NCBI RefSeq assembly: GCF_947491795.1
Contig: NZ_CANLKW010000001.1
Span: forward strand, 310,001 to 374,000
DNA from: an uncultured Roseobacter sp.
GTDB lineage: Bacteria; Pseudomonadota; Alphaproteobacteria; Rhodobacterales; Rhodobacteraceae
Direction of reading: 5' to 3'
DNA length: 64,000 nt
A program made the translations under genes and the position numbers. Of the stretch, positions 20,509 through 34,166 are shown piece after piece; position 1 is the first letter of the stretch, and each line of letters starts with the position of its first letter. The notes below the pieces were generated by a model that saw only the letters and a program-made list of their open reading frames with translations, did no database searches and had not been told where the DNA came from.

Positions 20509-20590
20509 GTGCTGCGCGGCCTGTGTGCTTGCCCAGAGAGGATTGAGTTGTTAGGCATGATCAAGCCCCTGGCGATAAAAGGACCCTCAT

Positions 20591-21046
20591 ATGACAAGCC
20601 AGCTCGCTCAGGCTGATATCCAGCTTATTCAGCGTATTCTGCCCCATCGCTATCCGTTTTTGCTGGTGGACAAGGTCGTAGATATCGACGGCACCCAGAC
20701 CGCTCTGGGGATCAAAAACGTCACGATGAACGAACCGCATTTTCAGGGCCATTTTCCAGGCCTGCCGATTATGCCCGGTGTGACGATCATCGAGGCTATG
20801 GCGCAGACGGCTGCAGTGATGGTGGGGGTCACCCTGGAGATGGCTGACAAGGAAATGAAGGTGTACTTCATGGCCATCGAAAAAGCCAAGTTCAGGCGCA
20901 AGGTCGTACCGGGAGATGTGCTGGAAATGCAGATCGAGACCCTGCGCGGCAAACCCGGCGGCAAAGTATGGCGTTTTGGCGGGCGCGCATCGGTTGGCGG
21001 TGAAATGGCAGCCGAGTGCGAATTTACCGCGATGATGGATCTCTGA
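20591..21046 (+). CDS. fabZ: 3-hydroxyacyl-ACP dehydratase FabZ
   Basis: [60 protein letters not shown]. Confidence 0.95.
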   Translation: MTSQLAQADIQLIQRILPHRYPFLLVDKVVDIDGTQTALGIKNVTMNEPHFQGHFPGLPIMPGVTIIEAMAQTAAVMVGVTLEMADKEMKVYFMAIEKAKFRRKVVPGDVLEMQIETLRGKPGGKVWRFGGRASVGGEMAAECEFTAMMDL

Positions 21047-21050
21047 GCGG

Positions 21051-21833
21051 ATGGGCAGCATTCATCCCAGCGCGGTGATCGAGGACGGTGCCGCGATTGA
21101 CCCTGCGGCTACGGTCGGGCCGTTCTGCATTGTCGGCCCGGATGTAAAGCTTGGGCCCGGGGTTGAGCTGAAAAGCCATGTGGTTTTGACCGGGCGCACG
21201 ACGGTGGGCGAGGACACAGTCATCTTCCCCTTTGCAGTGATCGGCGAGATACCTCAGGATCTCAAGTTCAAAGGAGAGGCCACCGAACTGGTTATCGGCA
21301 AGCGGAACCGGATCCGCGAGCATGTGACAATGAACTGCGGCACCGAAGGTGGTGGCGGCGTCACACGGGTTGGCGATGACGGTCTGTTTATGGCCGGATG
21401 TCATATCGCCCATGACGCCATAATCGGAGACCGTTGCATCATCGTGAATTCGGTTGCGATTGCCGGGCACTGCATCCTCGAAGACGACGTGATCGTTGGT
21501 GGGCTGTCCGGGGTGCACCAGTTTGTCCGCATCGGGCGTGGTGCGATCATCGGCGCGGTGACCATGGTAACAAATGATGTCATTCCTTATGGCCTTGTGC
21601 AGGCCCCGCGCGGGGAACTGGACGGGCTGAACCTGGTCGGACTGAAACGCCGGGGCGTTGCGCGCTCCGATATCACGGCATTGCGCGCCGCCTTTCAGAT
21701 GCTGGCGCAGGGCGAGGGCACCTTCCATGACCGTGCCCGCCGGCTGCATGACGAAACCACCAGTGATTTTGTCCGCGAGATCGTCGATTTCGTGCTCGCA
21801 GACAGCGATCGCCATTTCCTGACCCCGCGCTGA
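21051..21833 (+). CDS. lpxA: acyl-ACP--UDP-N-acetylglucosamine O-acyltransferase
   Basis: Hexapeptide repeats; IHPSAVIEDGAAIDPAATVGPFCIVGPDVKLG...IGEIPQDLKFKGE. Confidence 0.95.
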   Translation: MGSIHPSAVIEDGAAIDPAATVGPFCIVGPDVKLGPGVELKSHVVLTGRTTVGEDTVIFPFAVIGEIPQDLKFKGEATELVIGKRNRIREHVTMNCGTEGGGGVTRVGDDGLFMAGCHIAHDAIIGDRCIIVNSVAIAGHCILEDDVIVGGLSGVHQFVRIGRGAIIGAVTMVTNDVIPYGLVQAPRGELDGLNLVGLKRRGVARSDITALRAAFQMLAQGEGTFHDRARRLHDETTSDFVREIVDFVLADSDRHFLTPR

Positions 21834-22624
21834 TGCTGGCGCTGATTGCAGGAAGTGGCAGATTGCCGGCCACTGTGGCCGCCGCACAGGCCACGCCACC
21901 TGTTGTCTGTGCGCTGACGGGGTTTGCCCCTGACGGGCTGGCAGTGGATCATCCGTTCCGGCTGGAGCAGCTGGGCACGCTGATAGCAGAGCTGCAGAGA
22001 CAGGGCGCGACAGAGGTGTGTTTCTGCGGCGCGATACGCAGGCCTGTCGTCGATCCTTCGGCCATTGATGCCGCGACGATGCCGCTGGTGCCGGTGCTGA
22101 TGCAGGCCATTGGTGCGGGCGATGACAGCGCGCTGCGCGCGGTTCTCGGTATCTTTGAGGACAAAGGCTTCACCGTGCGGGCCGCCCATGAGCTGGCACC
22201 GGAAATCCTCGCGCCCGAAGGCGTCCTGACACTCACCTGGCCGGATGATGCCCTGTGTGCGGACGAAAAACGCGGGCGCAGCGTTCTGGAGGCGCTGGCA
22301 CCTCTGGATGTCGGGCAGGGGTGCGTTGTCGGTGCCGGGCAGATCTGGGCCATCGAAACCAGTGGCGGTACGGACCATATGCTGCAGACGCTGCCCGAAG
22401 GCGCGCGAAAGACCCGCGCGCTGTTGATTAAAGTGCCGAAAACCGGGCAGGACCTGCGTGTGGATATGCCGACCGTTGGCCCTGACACGATCAGCGCCGT
22501 TGTTGATGCAGGCCTTGCTGGTCTGGTGATCGTCGCCGGGCAGACCATCCTGCTGGAGCGGGACGAGACCATCCGGCGTGCGGATGATGCGGGCCTTGTC
22601 GTGTGGTCACGCGGACCGGTCTGA
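21833..22624 (+). CDS. lpxI: LpxI family UDP-2,3-diacylglucosamine diphosphatase
   Basis: LALIAGSGRLPATVAAAQ...FVRAAHELAPEILAPEGVLT-type DUF1009/LpxI sequence between lpxA and lpxB. Confidence 0.92.
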   Translation: MLALIAGSGRLPATVAAAQATPPVVCALTGFAPDGLAVDHPFRLEQLGTLIAELQRQGATEVCFCGAIRRPVVDPSAIDAATMPLVPVLMQAIGAGDDSALRAVLGIFEDKGFTVRAAHELAPEILAPEGVLTLTWPDDALCADEKRGRSVLEALAPLDVGQGCVVGAGQIWAIETSGGTDHMLQTLPEGARKTRALLIKVPKTGQDLRVDMPTVGPDTISAVVDAGLAGLVIVAGQTILLERDETIRRADDAGLVVWSRGPV

Positions 22625-23781
22625 TGCGGGTTTTCATCATTGCCGGTGAGCCGTCGGGGGACCGTCTGGGAGCCGCCCTGATGGCCGGGCTGAAAGAGCT
22701 GCAGCCCGACATTACTTTCGACGGGATCGGCGGTGAGGGGATGCAGGCCCAGGGCCTGATCAGCCGGTTTCCTATGAAAGAGCTGAGCGTCATGGGCATT
22801 GCGGAGATTCTGCCAAAATACCGCGCGCTCAAGGCGAGGATTCGCGAAACTGCGGAACAGGTCGTCTCAACAGCACCTGATGTGATGATCACGATCGACA
22901 GCCCTGATTTTTCCCTGCGGGTCGCACGTCTGGTCAAAGAGGCAAGCCAGATACGCACCGTGCATTATGTGGCGCCGACGGTCTGGGCGTGGCGTCCGGG
23001 TCGTGCTGCCAAAATGGCCAGATACATTGATCACGTGCTGGCGCTTTTCCCGTTTGAGCCGCCGCTGATGACACGCGAAGGTATGGAGTGTGATTTTGTC
23101 GGGCATCCGGTTGTCGCTGAGCCACAGGCGACCAGTGATGCCGCCGAAGCATTCCGCAACGCGCATGGGCTGGAGAACGCGCCGCTGGCCCTGGTGCTGC
23201 CTGGTTCGCGGTCAGGGGAGGTCGCACGGCTCGGCGATGTGTTTGGTCAGGCGCTGGCGCAGTTGCGTGCTTCGCATACCGGTCTGAGAATTGTTGTCCC
23301 CGCTGCCGCCGCCGTGGCCGCTCAGGTCTGCGAGGCGACCAGGTCCTGGCCGGAAGGTACCATTGTGCTGGATCCGCGCGGGCGGTCTGTCGAAGAAGCA
23401 GCCGCAGAGAAACGCGCCGCTTTCAGGGCGGCAGATGTGGCTTTGGCGGCTTCGGGCACTGTGTCTCTGGAGCTGGCGGCAGCGCGCACACCGATGGTCA
23501 TCGCATACCGTATGCACTGGCTGAGCTTTCGTCTGATCAAATGGATGGCGCTGGTGGATACCGTCACGCTGGTCAATCTGGTGTCTGAAACCCGTGTGGT
23601 ACCTGACTTTCTGGGCCCGGACTGTACCGCTGAAAAAATTGCAGGTGGGATGCGTGCTGTGCTGGCCGATCCGGGTGCTCAGATAAAGGCGATGGAGCTT
23701 ACCATGCAGCGCCTTGGCGAAGGCGGAGAGCCACCGGGACTGCGCGCAGCGCGCGCCGTTCTGGCCCGGTTGCAGGCGTGA
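22624..23781 (+). CDS. lpxB: lipid-A-disaccharide synthase
   Basis: MRVFIIAGEPSGDRLGAALMAGLKEL...VMGIAEILPKYRALKARIRET...VHYVAPTVWAWRPGRAAKMA; start overlaps the lpxI stop. Confidence 0.95.
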   Translation: MRVFIIAGEPSGDRLGAALMAGLKELQPDITFDGIGGEGMQAQGLISRFPMKELSVMGIAEILPKYRALKARIRETAEQVVSTAPDVMITIDSPDFSLRVARLVKEASQIRTVHYVAPTVWAWRPGRAAKMARYIDHVLALFPFEPPLMTREGMECDFVGHPVVAEPQATSDAAEAFRNAHGLENAPLALVLPGSRSGEVARLGDVFGQALAQLRASHTGLRIVVPAAAAVAAQVCEATRSWPEGTIVLDPRGRSVEEAAAEKRAAFRAADVALAASGTVSLELAAARTPMVIAYRMHWLSFRLIKWMALVDTVTLVNLVSETRVVPDFLGPDCTAEKIAGGMRAVLADPGAQIKAMELTMQRLGEGGEPPGLRAARAVLARLQA

Positions 23782-23837
23782 TCCAAAGGACAGGCTGCGC
23801 CTGACACTTGTGCTCTGGCCTTTGCAGGCCAGGCCGC

Positions 23838-24980
23838 TCAGCCCTTGTGTATCCACCCGCCGCCAAAGATCCGGCTGCTGTCCCGGTCATAGAACACGCA
23901 GGCCTGACCGGGAGAGACCCCTTCTTCCGGCGTGATGAGTTCAACGGTGGCTTCTGTCGGGCTCAGAGGGCGGATCACCGCGTCTGTGGGCGGTCGGGTT
24001 GAGCGCACTTTGACCGCGACATGCCAGGCATCCTGCGAGGCGAAGGGGGTATCGCCCAGCCAGTTGATGTCCCGCACAGGCACCGTCCGGGTAGACAGCA
24101 TGGATTTTGGCCCGACAACAACTTCTTTGGTGCCGGCGTTCAGTTTCACCACATAGAGCGGGTCGGCCAGACCGCCGATGCCCAGGCCACGGCGCTGTCC
24201 GATTGTATAGTGAATCACGCCGTTATGCTGGCCCAGAACGCGTCCGTCCGCATGCACGATGTTGCCGGGATCGGCAGCTTCGGGGCGCAGCTTGCGGATA
24301 ACGGACGCATAGTCGCCGTCTGGCACAAAGCAGATGTCCTGGCTGTCCGGCTTGTCCGCCACGCTGAGACCGTACTTTTCCGCCAGTGCGCGGGTGTCAT
24401 CCTTGGAAGGCAGGTGCCCCAGAGGGAAACGCAGAAATGCGAGCTGCTCCGGGGTGGTCGAAAAGAGAAAATAGCTCTGATCGCGGTTGGCGTCGGCAGC
24501 GCTGTGCAGCTCTGGCCCGGCAGAGCCGTCGAACCGCTGGATGTAATGTCCGGTGGCCATGCAATCCGCATCAAGGTCTTTTGCCATCTCGAGCAGGTCC
24601 CTGAATTTGACCCGCTCGTTACACCGGATACAGGGCACAGGTGTTGCACCGGCCAGATAGCTGTCCGCGAACTCGTCAATCACCGCATCTTTAAAAATGT
24701 TCTCATAATCCAGCACGTAATGCGGGAAGCCCATTTTCTCGGCAACACGGCGTGCGTCATGGATATCGAGGCCGGCACAGCAGGCCCCTTTTTTGGCAAG
24801 GGCCGCACCGTGATCATAGAGCTGAAGCGTCACACCGACCACATCATAGCCTTCTTCGGCCAGTTTTGCCGCCACAACAGAGCTGTCAACGCCGCCGGAC
24901 ATTGCCACAACCACGCGCGTCTCGGCGGGCGATTTTGCAAAGCCCAGCGAGTTCAGAGGCTGTTTCAGATCAAGCGGCAT
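23838..24980 (-). CDS. mnmA: tRNA 2-thiouridine(34) synthase
   Basis: [36 protein letters not shown]...[19 protein letters not shown]. Confidence 0.95.
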   Translation of the reverse strand: MPLDLKQPLNSLGFAKSPAETRVVVAMSGGVDSSVVAAKLAEEGYDVVGVTLQLYDHGAALAKKGACCAGLDIHDARRVAEKMGFPHYVLDYENIFKDAVIDEFADSYLAGATPVPCIRCNERVKFRDLLEMAKDLDADCMATGHYIQRFDGSAGPELHSAADANRDQSYFLFSTTPEQLAFLRFPLGHLPSKDDTRALAEKYGLSVADKPDSQDICFVPDGDYASVIRKLRPEAADPGNIVHADGRVLGQHNGVIHYTIGQRRGLGIGGLADPLYVVKLNAGTKEVVVGPKSMLSTRTVPVRDINWLGDTPFASQDAWHVAVKVRSTRPPTDAVIRPLSPTEATVELITPEEGVSPGQACVFYDRDSSRIFGGGWIHKG

Positions 24981-25102
24981 GGGTCACTCCGGAAGTTATG
25001 AGCGAATATAGGAAAATCCTAATTACTCTCAAGAGGCGGCTTCATGGGTCTTTAAGGCCCGGGCGTCAAGGTGCGGGTGAGCAGTAATCACGAGTAACCG
25101 GT

Positions 25103-25381
25103 ATGTACCTCAAGAAAGTAGATGGACCCCGTTCCGTTACCCTTGCAGACGGAAGTGTCATGACACAGGCGGATCTTCCGCCCCCGACCACGCGCCGCTG
25201 GGTCGCCTCGCGCAAGGCCGCCGTGGTCCGCGGTGTGGCGTATGGGCTGATTTCCCAAAGCGACGCGCTCAAACGGTATTCTATCAGTGATGATGAATTC
25301 CACGAATGGGTGCGTGCTGTGTCGGAACATGGCGAGGATGCCCTGAAAGCCACAAGCGTACAAAAATATAGACAACCTTAA
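25103..25381 (+). CDS. sciP: CtrA inhibitor SciP (DUF1153)
   Basis: MYLKKVDGPRSVTLADGSVMTQADLPPPTTRRWVASRKAAVVRGVAYGLISQSDALKRYSISDDEFHEWVRAVSEHGEDALKATSVQKYRQ; adjacent to ctrA. Confidence 0.9.
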   Translation: MYLKKVDGPRSVTLADGSVMTQADLPPPTTRRWVASRKAAVVRGVAYGLISQSDALKRYSISDDEFHEWVRAVSEHGEDALKATSVQKYRQP

Positions 25382-25443
25382 GTTGTTAAGATATGTTTTT
25401 CGCAGACGGTAACGTGTGGTTAACCTTTTTTCGTCAGGGTTAA
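25378..25443 (+). promoter_or_regulatory. ctrA upstream region with clustered TTAA half-sites
   Basis: CTTAAGTTGTTAAG palindrome at 25377-25390; GGTTAACC at 25418-25425; GGTTAAC at 25438-25444. Confidence 0.45.
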
Positions 25444-25480
25444 CGGCAGGAACCAAAGATCATCCTATGCGGAGAAAATG

Positions 25481-26200
25481 ATGCGCGTACTGCTTGTGGA
25501 AGACGACCCGACGACCTCAAAAAGCATTGAACTGATGCTGACCCATGCAAATCTGAACGTTTATGCGACAGATCTGGGAGAGGAGGGTATCGATCTTGCC
25601 AAGCTTTACGACTATGATCTGATCCTTCTGGACCTCGATCTGCCGGACATGAACGGCCATGAGGTGCTGCGGCAACTGCGTCTTTCACGGATCGAGACAC
25701 CGATCCTGATCCTGTCCGGCGCCGACGATACAGAAAACAAAATCAAAGGCTTCGGTTTTGGCGCGGATGACTATCTGACCAAACCCTTCCACCGCGAAGA
25801 GCTGGTGGCGCGCATCCATGCGATCATCCGCCGCTCCAAAGGGCATTCGCAGTCGGTTATCGACACCGGACGGATTTCTGTCAACCTGGACGCCAAGACG
25901 GTCAGCGTGGAAAACAAAGCCGTGCACCTGACAGGCAAAGAATACCAAATGCTCGAGCTGCTGTCGCTGCGCAAGGGCACGACACTGACCAAGGAGATGT
26001 TCCTCAATCATCTCTATGGCGGCATGGATGAACCGGAACTCAAAATCATTGACGTCTTCATCTGCAAGCTTCGCAAGAAACTTTCCTCGGCGACGGGTGG
26101 TGACAACTATATCGAGACTGTATGGGGCCGCGGGTACGTGCTGCGGGACCCTGACCCAAGCGTCGCGGACGATCCGCAACCGATCGCCATCGGCGCCTGA
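25481..26200 (+). CDS. ctrA: cell cycle response regulator CtrA
   Basis: [67 protein letters not shown]...[54 protein letters not shown]. Confidence 0.95.
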   Translation: MRVLLVEDDPTTSKSIELMLTHANLNVYATDLGEEGIDLAKLYDYDLILLDLDLPDMNGHEVLRQLRLSRIETPILILSGADDTENKIKGFGFGADDYLTKPFHREELVARIHAIIRRSKGHSQSVIDTGRISVNLDAKTVSVENKAVHLTGKEYQMLELLSLRKGTTLTKEMFLNHLYGGMDEPELKIIDVFICKLRKKLSSATGGDNYIETVWGRGYVLRDPDPSVADDPQPIAIGA

Positions 26201-26227
26201 CACCTGCCATCCGATTATGCTTCAAAC

Positions 26228-26258
26228 CCGGTGCCCGCGAGGCGCCGGGTTTTTTTTG
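26228..26258 (+). terminator. Rho-independent terminator after ctrA
   Basis: ACCCGGTGCCcgcgaGGCGCCGGGTttttttt. Confidence 0.8.
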
Positions 26259-26342
26259 TGCGGCTGGCGAAAGTCGATTCAACTGGACCCGATCACGCCG
26301 CGTGCTTATCACATCACTGTTTGCGACTGACTGGGGCCCTGA

Positions 26343-30550
<4,208 letters not shown>

Positions 30551-30566
30551 CAATTTGTTCACAAAA

Positions 30567-30581
30567 GTTCTCATTTAGTTC
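30567..30581 (+). promoter_or_regulatory. candidate LexA/SOS box (GTTC-N7-GTTC)
   Basis: GTTCtcatttaGTTC; additional GTTC at 30557-30560; 54 nt upstream of the 30636 start codon. Confidence 0.65.
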
Positions 30582-30635
30582 TTTACAGTGCGTTAAGAAT
30601 ATGAGAACAAAGAGGCAACAAACAGGAGGCACATC

Positions 30636-30764
30636 ATGGTAACTTTATCTCTGATCCGGTCCGTCGCGCAACGTTCGCACAGCACGCTGATCCAGGATGC
30701 TGCCGGTGCTGCTGCTTTGGTTGTAATGCTTGTTGTCGGGCTGCATCTGCCCGCGTTTATCTGA
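30636..30764 (+). CDS. 42-aa predicted single-TM microprotein (MVTLSLIRSVAQRSHSTLIQDAAGAAALVVMLVVGLHLPAFI)
   Basis: ATG at 30636 with aacAGGAGGcac Shine-Dalgarno 6 nt upstream, TGA at 30762; basic N-terminus and one strong TM segment. Not in the supplied ORF track. Confidence 0.7.
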   Translation: MVTLSLIRSVAQRSHSTLIQDAAGAAALVVMLVVGLHLPAFI

Positions 30765-30890
30765 TTTCTGCCTGCGACTTCATGCCGGTCAGGGTATGCG
30801 CATCTGCCCCAACCAGGTGCCCGGGGTGACGACTGCCTTGTTCCACATCCCGCCCGTCCTGCCGGACCCCACATGACAGACGCTTTGACT

Positions 30891-30928
30891 GTGCCGCCAT
30901 CCCGTCCCGGATGTGCGGCACTTTTTTT
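30891..30928 (+). terminator. Rho-independent terminator
   Basis: GTGCCGCccatcccgtcccggatgtGCGGCACttttttt. Confidence 0.75.
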
Positions 30929-32321
30929 AAAAGGTATACGCCAGGCGCAACCCGCCCCAGTGGCGGCCCTTTACAGTAATGGGGGCGGACAGGTCCTTCA
31001 TCATTTTGAACTCACCGCCGCCCATGTCGCGGCGATAGACCTGTAACAGGAATGGCTCTTTGTTGCGGCCGGCTTTCAGCCCCACACGGTCGTCAAAGAT
31101 CCGGCGGTTTCTGCAATGGGCCGTGTTCCAGACAGGATCATTGCCCGGCGGATGTGAGAACTTTTTGTTATGCGTCGGCAGATAGCCGTTCACGTCGACC
31201 GCCGCACAGAAAACGATTTTACTGTCAAAGCTCAGTACAGGTTCCTGAACAGGCATCAGGATCTGATCCAGCACATTGACTGCTGCGGTCGTGTACTGTT
31301 CAGGGTCCGTACCGGGAATGGGGCGATAATTGCGGTCAAAGAGCTGCTCGAGCGTCACCCGGCCAGTTTCCACGGCGCCTTCAAGCTGCTGGGAAATGGT
31401 GCGGGACAGGGCCTGTACCTTGCCGATGAAAGGGCCATCCGACGAGGCAGGGTTCATCAGCGCCGTGGCCTGCACAATTGTTTCCGACGTATCTATCAGG
31501 CGCAGCACGCGCTCATGTGTCTGTTCAATACCTGTAGCACTGCTTTCAACCGCCTCGGCAATGCCTGACAGCGCTGGTCTGAAATCGTTCATGGCCTGCT
31601 CGACCCGACCGGCCTGACCTGCAATCCGCTGTGCCTGTTCATCTGCGGCTGTGATGGATTCTTCTATGCGGGACAGAGCAGAATCGGTGCCACCGGAACT
31701 TTCCAGCACATCCGAAGCCTGTTTCGCCACGCCGCCCGCTTCGCCCCGCAGATCCGCGATCCACCCGGTCAGCACTTCGATGTTGCCTGAAATCTCAACG
31801 GCAGCGTCACGTGTTTGTTGCGAGAGCGTATTGATTGCCTCTGCCACCACGGCAAACCCGCGTCCGGCATCCCCGGCCCGGGCTGCTTCGATTTTGGCGT
31901 TGATGGCAAGCGTGTTTACCTGCGTAGCAATGCTGGCAATCTGCTGGTTGTTAGTGCGCGCGGCGGTCAGGGTTTCGCTGACGTCCTCGGTACGTGCCGC
32001 AAGGGCGTGCACCCATTCCGCGACGCTGCGCGTTTTTTCGCTGGATGTCCGCACCAGCTCTGCAGAGGCCTGAACCTCGCGCGCTGTTTCGCTGGTTTTT
32101 CCGGCCATATTCTGTACCGCGTCCCGGACATCCGTGTTGGCCTGCGTCATATCGGTGGCACGTTTGTTCAGAATTTTCAGGCAACTGCGTTGTGAATTTG
32201 CGTGTTCTTCGACAAGATCGAGAAAGCCCGCAATATCCACGATTTCGTATCCGATTGCGGCCGCAGCCTCCGACAGGCGCTTGCTTTGCTCTGGTGTGGC
32301 GATCGGCTGATGTGCTGTCAT
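30927..32321 (-). CDS. soluble methyl-accepting chemotaxis protein-like receptor with C-terminal sensory-like domain
   Basis: MCP signalling hairpin core IASIATQVNTLAINAKIEAARAGDAGRGFAVVAEAINTLSQQTRDAAVEIS; no TM segment; C-terminal FCAAVDVNGYLPTHNKKFSHPPGNDPVWNTAHCRNRRIFDDRVGLKAGRNKEPFLLQVYRRDMGGGEFKMMKDLSAPI. Confidence 0.88.
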   Translation of the reverse strand: MTAHQPIATPEQSKRLSEAAAAIGYEIVDIAGFLDLVEEHANSQRSCLKILNKRATDMTQANTDVRDAVQNMAGKTSETAREVQASAELVRTSSEKTRSVAEWVHALAARTEDVSETLTAARTNNQQIASIATQVNTLAINAKIEAARAGDAGRGFAVVAEAINTLSQQTRDAAVEISGNIEVLTGWIADLRGEAGGVAKQASDVLESSGGTDSALSRIEESITAADEQAQRIAGQAGRVEQAMNDFRPALSGIAEAVESSATGIEQTHERVLRLIDTSETIVQATALMNPASSDGPFIGKVQALSRTISQQLEGAVETGRVTLEQLFDRNYRPIPGTDPEQYTTAAVNVLDQILMPVQEPVLSFDSKIVFCAAVDVNGYLPTHNKKFSHPPGNDPVWNTAHCRNRRIFDDRVGLKAGRNKEPFLLQVYRRDMGGGEFKMMKDLSAPITVKGRHWGGLRLAYTF

Positions 32322-32385
32322 GGGTCCCCGCGCGTCGTGCAGGGCCTTGATGACACAATTTTACTTAAAAAATGCTAATATGACT

Positions 32386-32838
32386 TCAGGCGCAGTCAGA
32401 CTGGAGCGCCTGGGCCATTGCCTCGGCCGTGGCCTCAATGCTCAGGAGGATAGAAGCGTGCCGGTTTTTGTAGTCCCGCGCAGGTTCCAGCACCTGAAAG
32501 CCGTCGAAAGGTGCTGCCGGCACCGGGCCGTTATCTTTCAGCATTGCGCGCAGAGCGTCCCGGGCGTTTTCTATTTCCTCAAGGTTGCGTCCGAGCACGG
32601 CGCCACCGGTAACGGCGGCCGCAGCCTGTCCCAGTGCGCAGGCTTTGACATCCTGACCAAAGGCACTGATCCGTCCGTCCTCTACCGACAGATCAACCGT
32701 CACCGATGATCCGCAAAGAGGCGAGCGTTTGCGCACAGTTGCCATCGGTGTGTCCAGACGGGTCAGATGCGGAATATCAGAGGCAAGTGCCAGGATCTGG
32801 CCGGAATAAAGTTTGATCAGATCGGTATCAGTCGACAT
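32386..32838 (-). CDS. iron-sulfur cluster assembly scaffold protein (NifU/IscU N-terminal-like)
   Basis: [24 protein letters not shown]...[38 protein letters not shown]. Confidence 0.75.
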   Translation of the reverse strand: MSTDTDLIKLYSGQILALASDIPHLTRLDTPMATVRKRSPLCGSSVTVDLSVEDGRISAFGQDVKACALGQAAAAVTGGAVLGRNLEEIENARDALRAMLKDNGPVPAAPFDGFQVLEPARDYKNRHASILLSIEATAEAMAQALQSDCA

Positions 32839-32897
32839 CGCGGGCCTTTGTGGTTTTCCTCGGGCGTGTGACACCATACATAGGGTCCGGCAAGCGG

Positions 32898-33296
32898 ATG
32901 CAAAAGGACTTTCTGATGCAGCATTCTCAGAGTGAACAATCGCCTTTTGATACAGGGACGCTGAAATACAACGACGCGGGTCTGATCCCGGCCATTGCCC
33001 AGGACGCGCAGACCGGCGAGGTGCTGATGATGGCCTGGATGAACGCCGAGAGCATCAGCCGGACGCTGGAGAGCCGTCGTGTGACCTATTGGAGCCGCTC
33101 ACGGCAGGCCTTCTGGGTCAAGGGAGAGACCAGTGGCCACATTCAGGAGCTTGTCGGGTTTCGCGTTGACTGTGATCGCGATTGTCTGCTGGTGCTGGTC
33201 AACCAGACCGGTCCGGCCTGTCACACCGGGCGGCGCAGCTGTTTTTTCACAGATGTGAAGGACGGTTTTGAGACGGTCATTGCTGACCCTCTCTGA
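32898..33296 (+). CDS. hisI: phosphoribosyl-AMP cyclohydrolase
   Basis: [78 protein letters not shown]; start could be 32898 or 32916. Confidence 0.94.
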   Translation: MQKDFLMQHSQSEQSPFDTGTLKYNDAGLIPAIAQDAQTGEVLMMAWMNAESISRTLESRRVTYWSRSRQAFWVKGETSGHIQELVGFRVDCDRDCLLVLVNQTGPACHTGRRSCFFTDVKDGFETVIADPL

Positions 33297-33302
33297 CAGC
33301 CC

Positions 33303-34166
33303 CTAAAGCCCGACCATGGCGCGAATGTCCTGCGGCGACGCACCATTGTCCCGCCAGGTGGCGATGGCGCGGGCATCATCGCGTTTGGCCAGGCGTTTGC
33401 CCGCCTCATCACGGATCAGCCGGTGATGATGGTATCGAGGTGTCGGCAGGCCCAGCAGTTTCTGAAGCACAACATGGATCACCGTCGCCGGAGCCAGGTC
33501 TTTTCCCCGCACCACATCCGTGATGGATTGGGCGGCATCATCCAGCACGACAGACAGATGATATGACGTGCCCATGTCCCGCCGGCAGAGCACGACATCG
33601 CCCGTCAGACGGGACACGGCCGACGTCTGTTCGCAGATCTCGCCGGGTTGCCCGGTGTCTGAGGCAGTTTCCGTGTAGCAGATCATGTCGGGCAGCTCCC
33701 GCGCGGCGGCCCGCAGATCGAGCCGCAGAGCAGTGTGTGCGGGCAGGGGTTCATCCGGCGTGCGGGGCAGGTCGCGGCAGGTGCCCGGATAGATAATGCC
33801 ATCCGGACCGGTCATCGGCGCGCCTTCCTGTGGTGCCGAGGCAGCCTCCAGAATATCGCGCCGGTTGCAGTGACACGGGTACAAAAGCCCCCGTGCCCAG
33901 AGATCACCCAGAGCGGCCTGGTAAGAGGGAAGATTGTCAGACTGGCGCAGAACGGGTTTTTCCCACGCAATACCAAGCCAGGACAGATCGTCATAAATCT
34001 GCTGTTCCCATTCCGGACGTGCGCGTGACTGGTCGATGTCTTCTATTCTGACCAGAAAACGGCCACCAGCTGCCTGCGCCATGTCTGCGGCCAGCAGGGC
34101 AGAAAAAGCATGTCCAAGGTGCAGAGGGCCGGTCGGAGAAGGTGCGAACCGTGTTGTGAATTTCAC
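33303..34166 (-). CDS. gluQ: glutamyl-Q tRNA(Asp) synthetase
   Basis: TTRFAPSPTGPLHLGHAFSALLAADMAQAAGGRFLVRIEDIDQSRARPEWEQQIYDDLSWLGI; short class I GluRS-like protein with CHCNRRDI. Confidence 0.92.
   Translation of the reverse strand: MKFTTRFAPSPTGPLHLGHAFSALLAADMAQAAGGRFLVRIEDIDQSRARPEWEQQIYDDLSWLGIAWEKPVLRQSDNLPSYQAALGDLWARGLLYPCHCNRRDILEAASAPQEGAPMTGPDGIIYPGTCRDLPRTPDEPLPAHTALRLDLRAAARELPDMICYTETASDTGQPGEICEQTSAVSRLTGDVVLCRRDMGTSYHLSVVLDDAAQSITDVVRGKDLAPATVIHVVLQKLLGLPTPRYHHHRLIRDEAGKRLAKRDDARAIATWRDNGASPQDIRAMVGL

Noticed and set aside
24021-25001. 326-aa plus-strand ORF
   Set aside because: Shadow ORF antisense to mnmA.
25418-25444. Canonical CtrA box TTAA-N7-TTAA upstream of ctrA
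   Set aside because: The two TTAA elements are separated by 16 nt, not 7; kept only as clustered half-sites.
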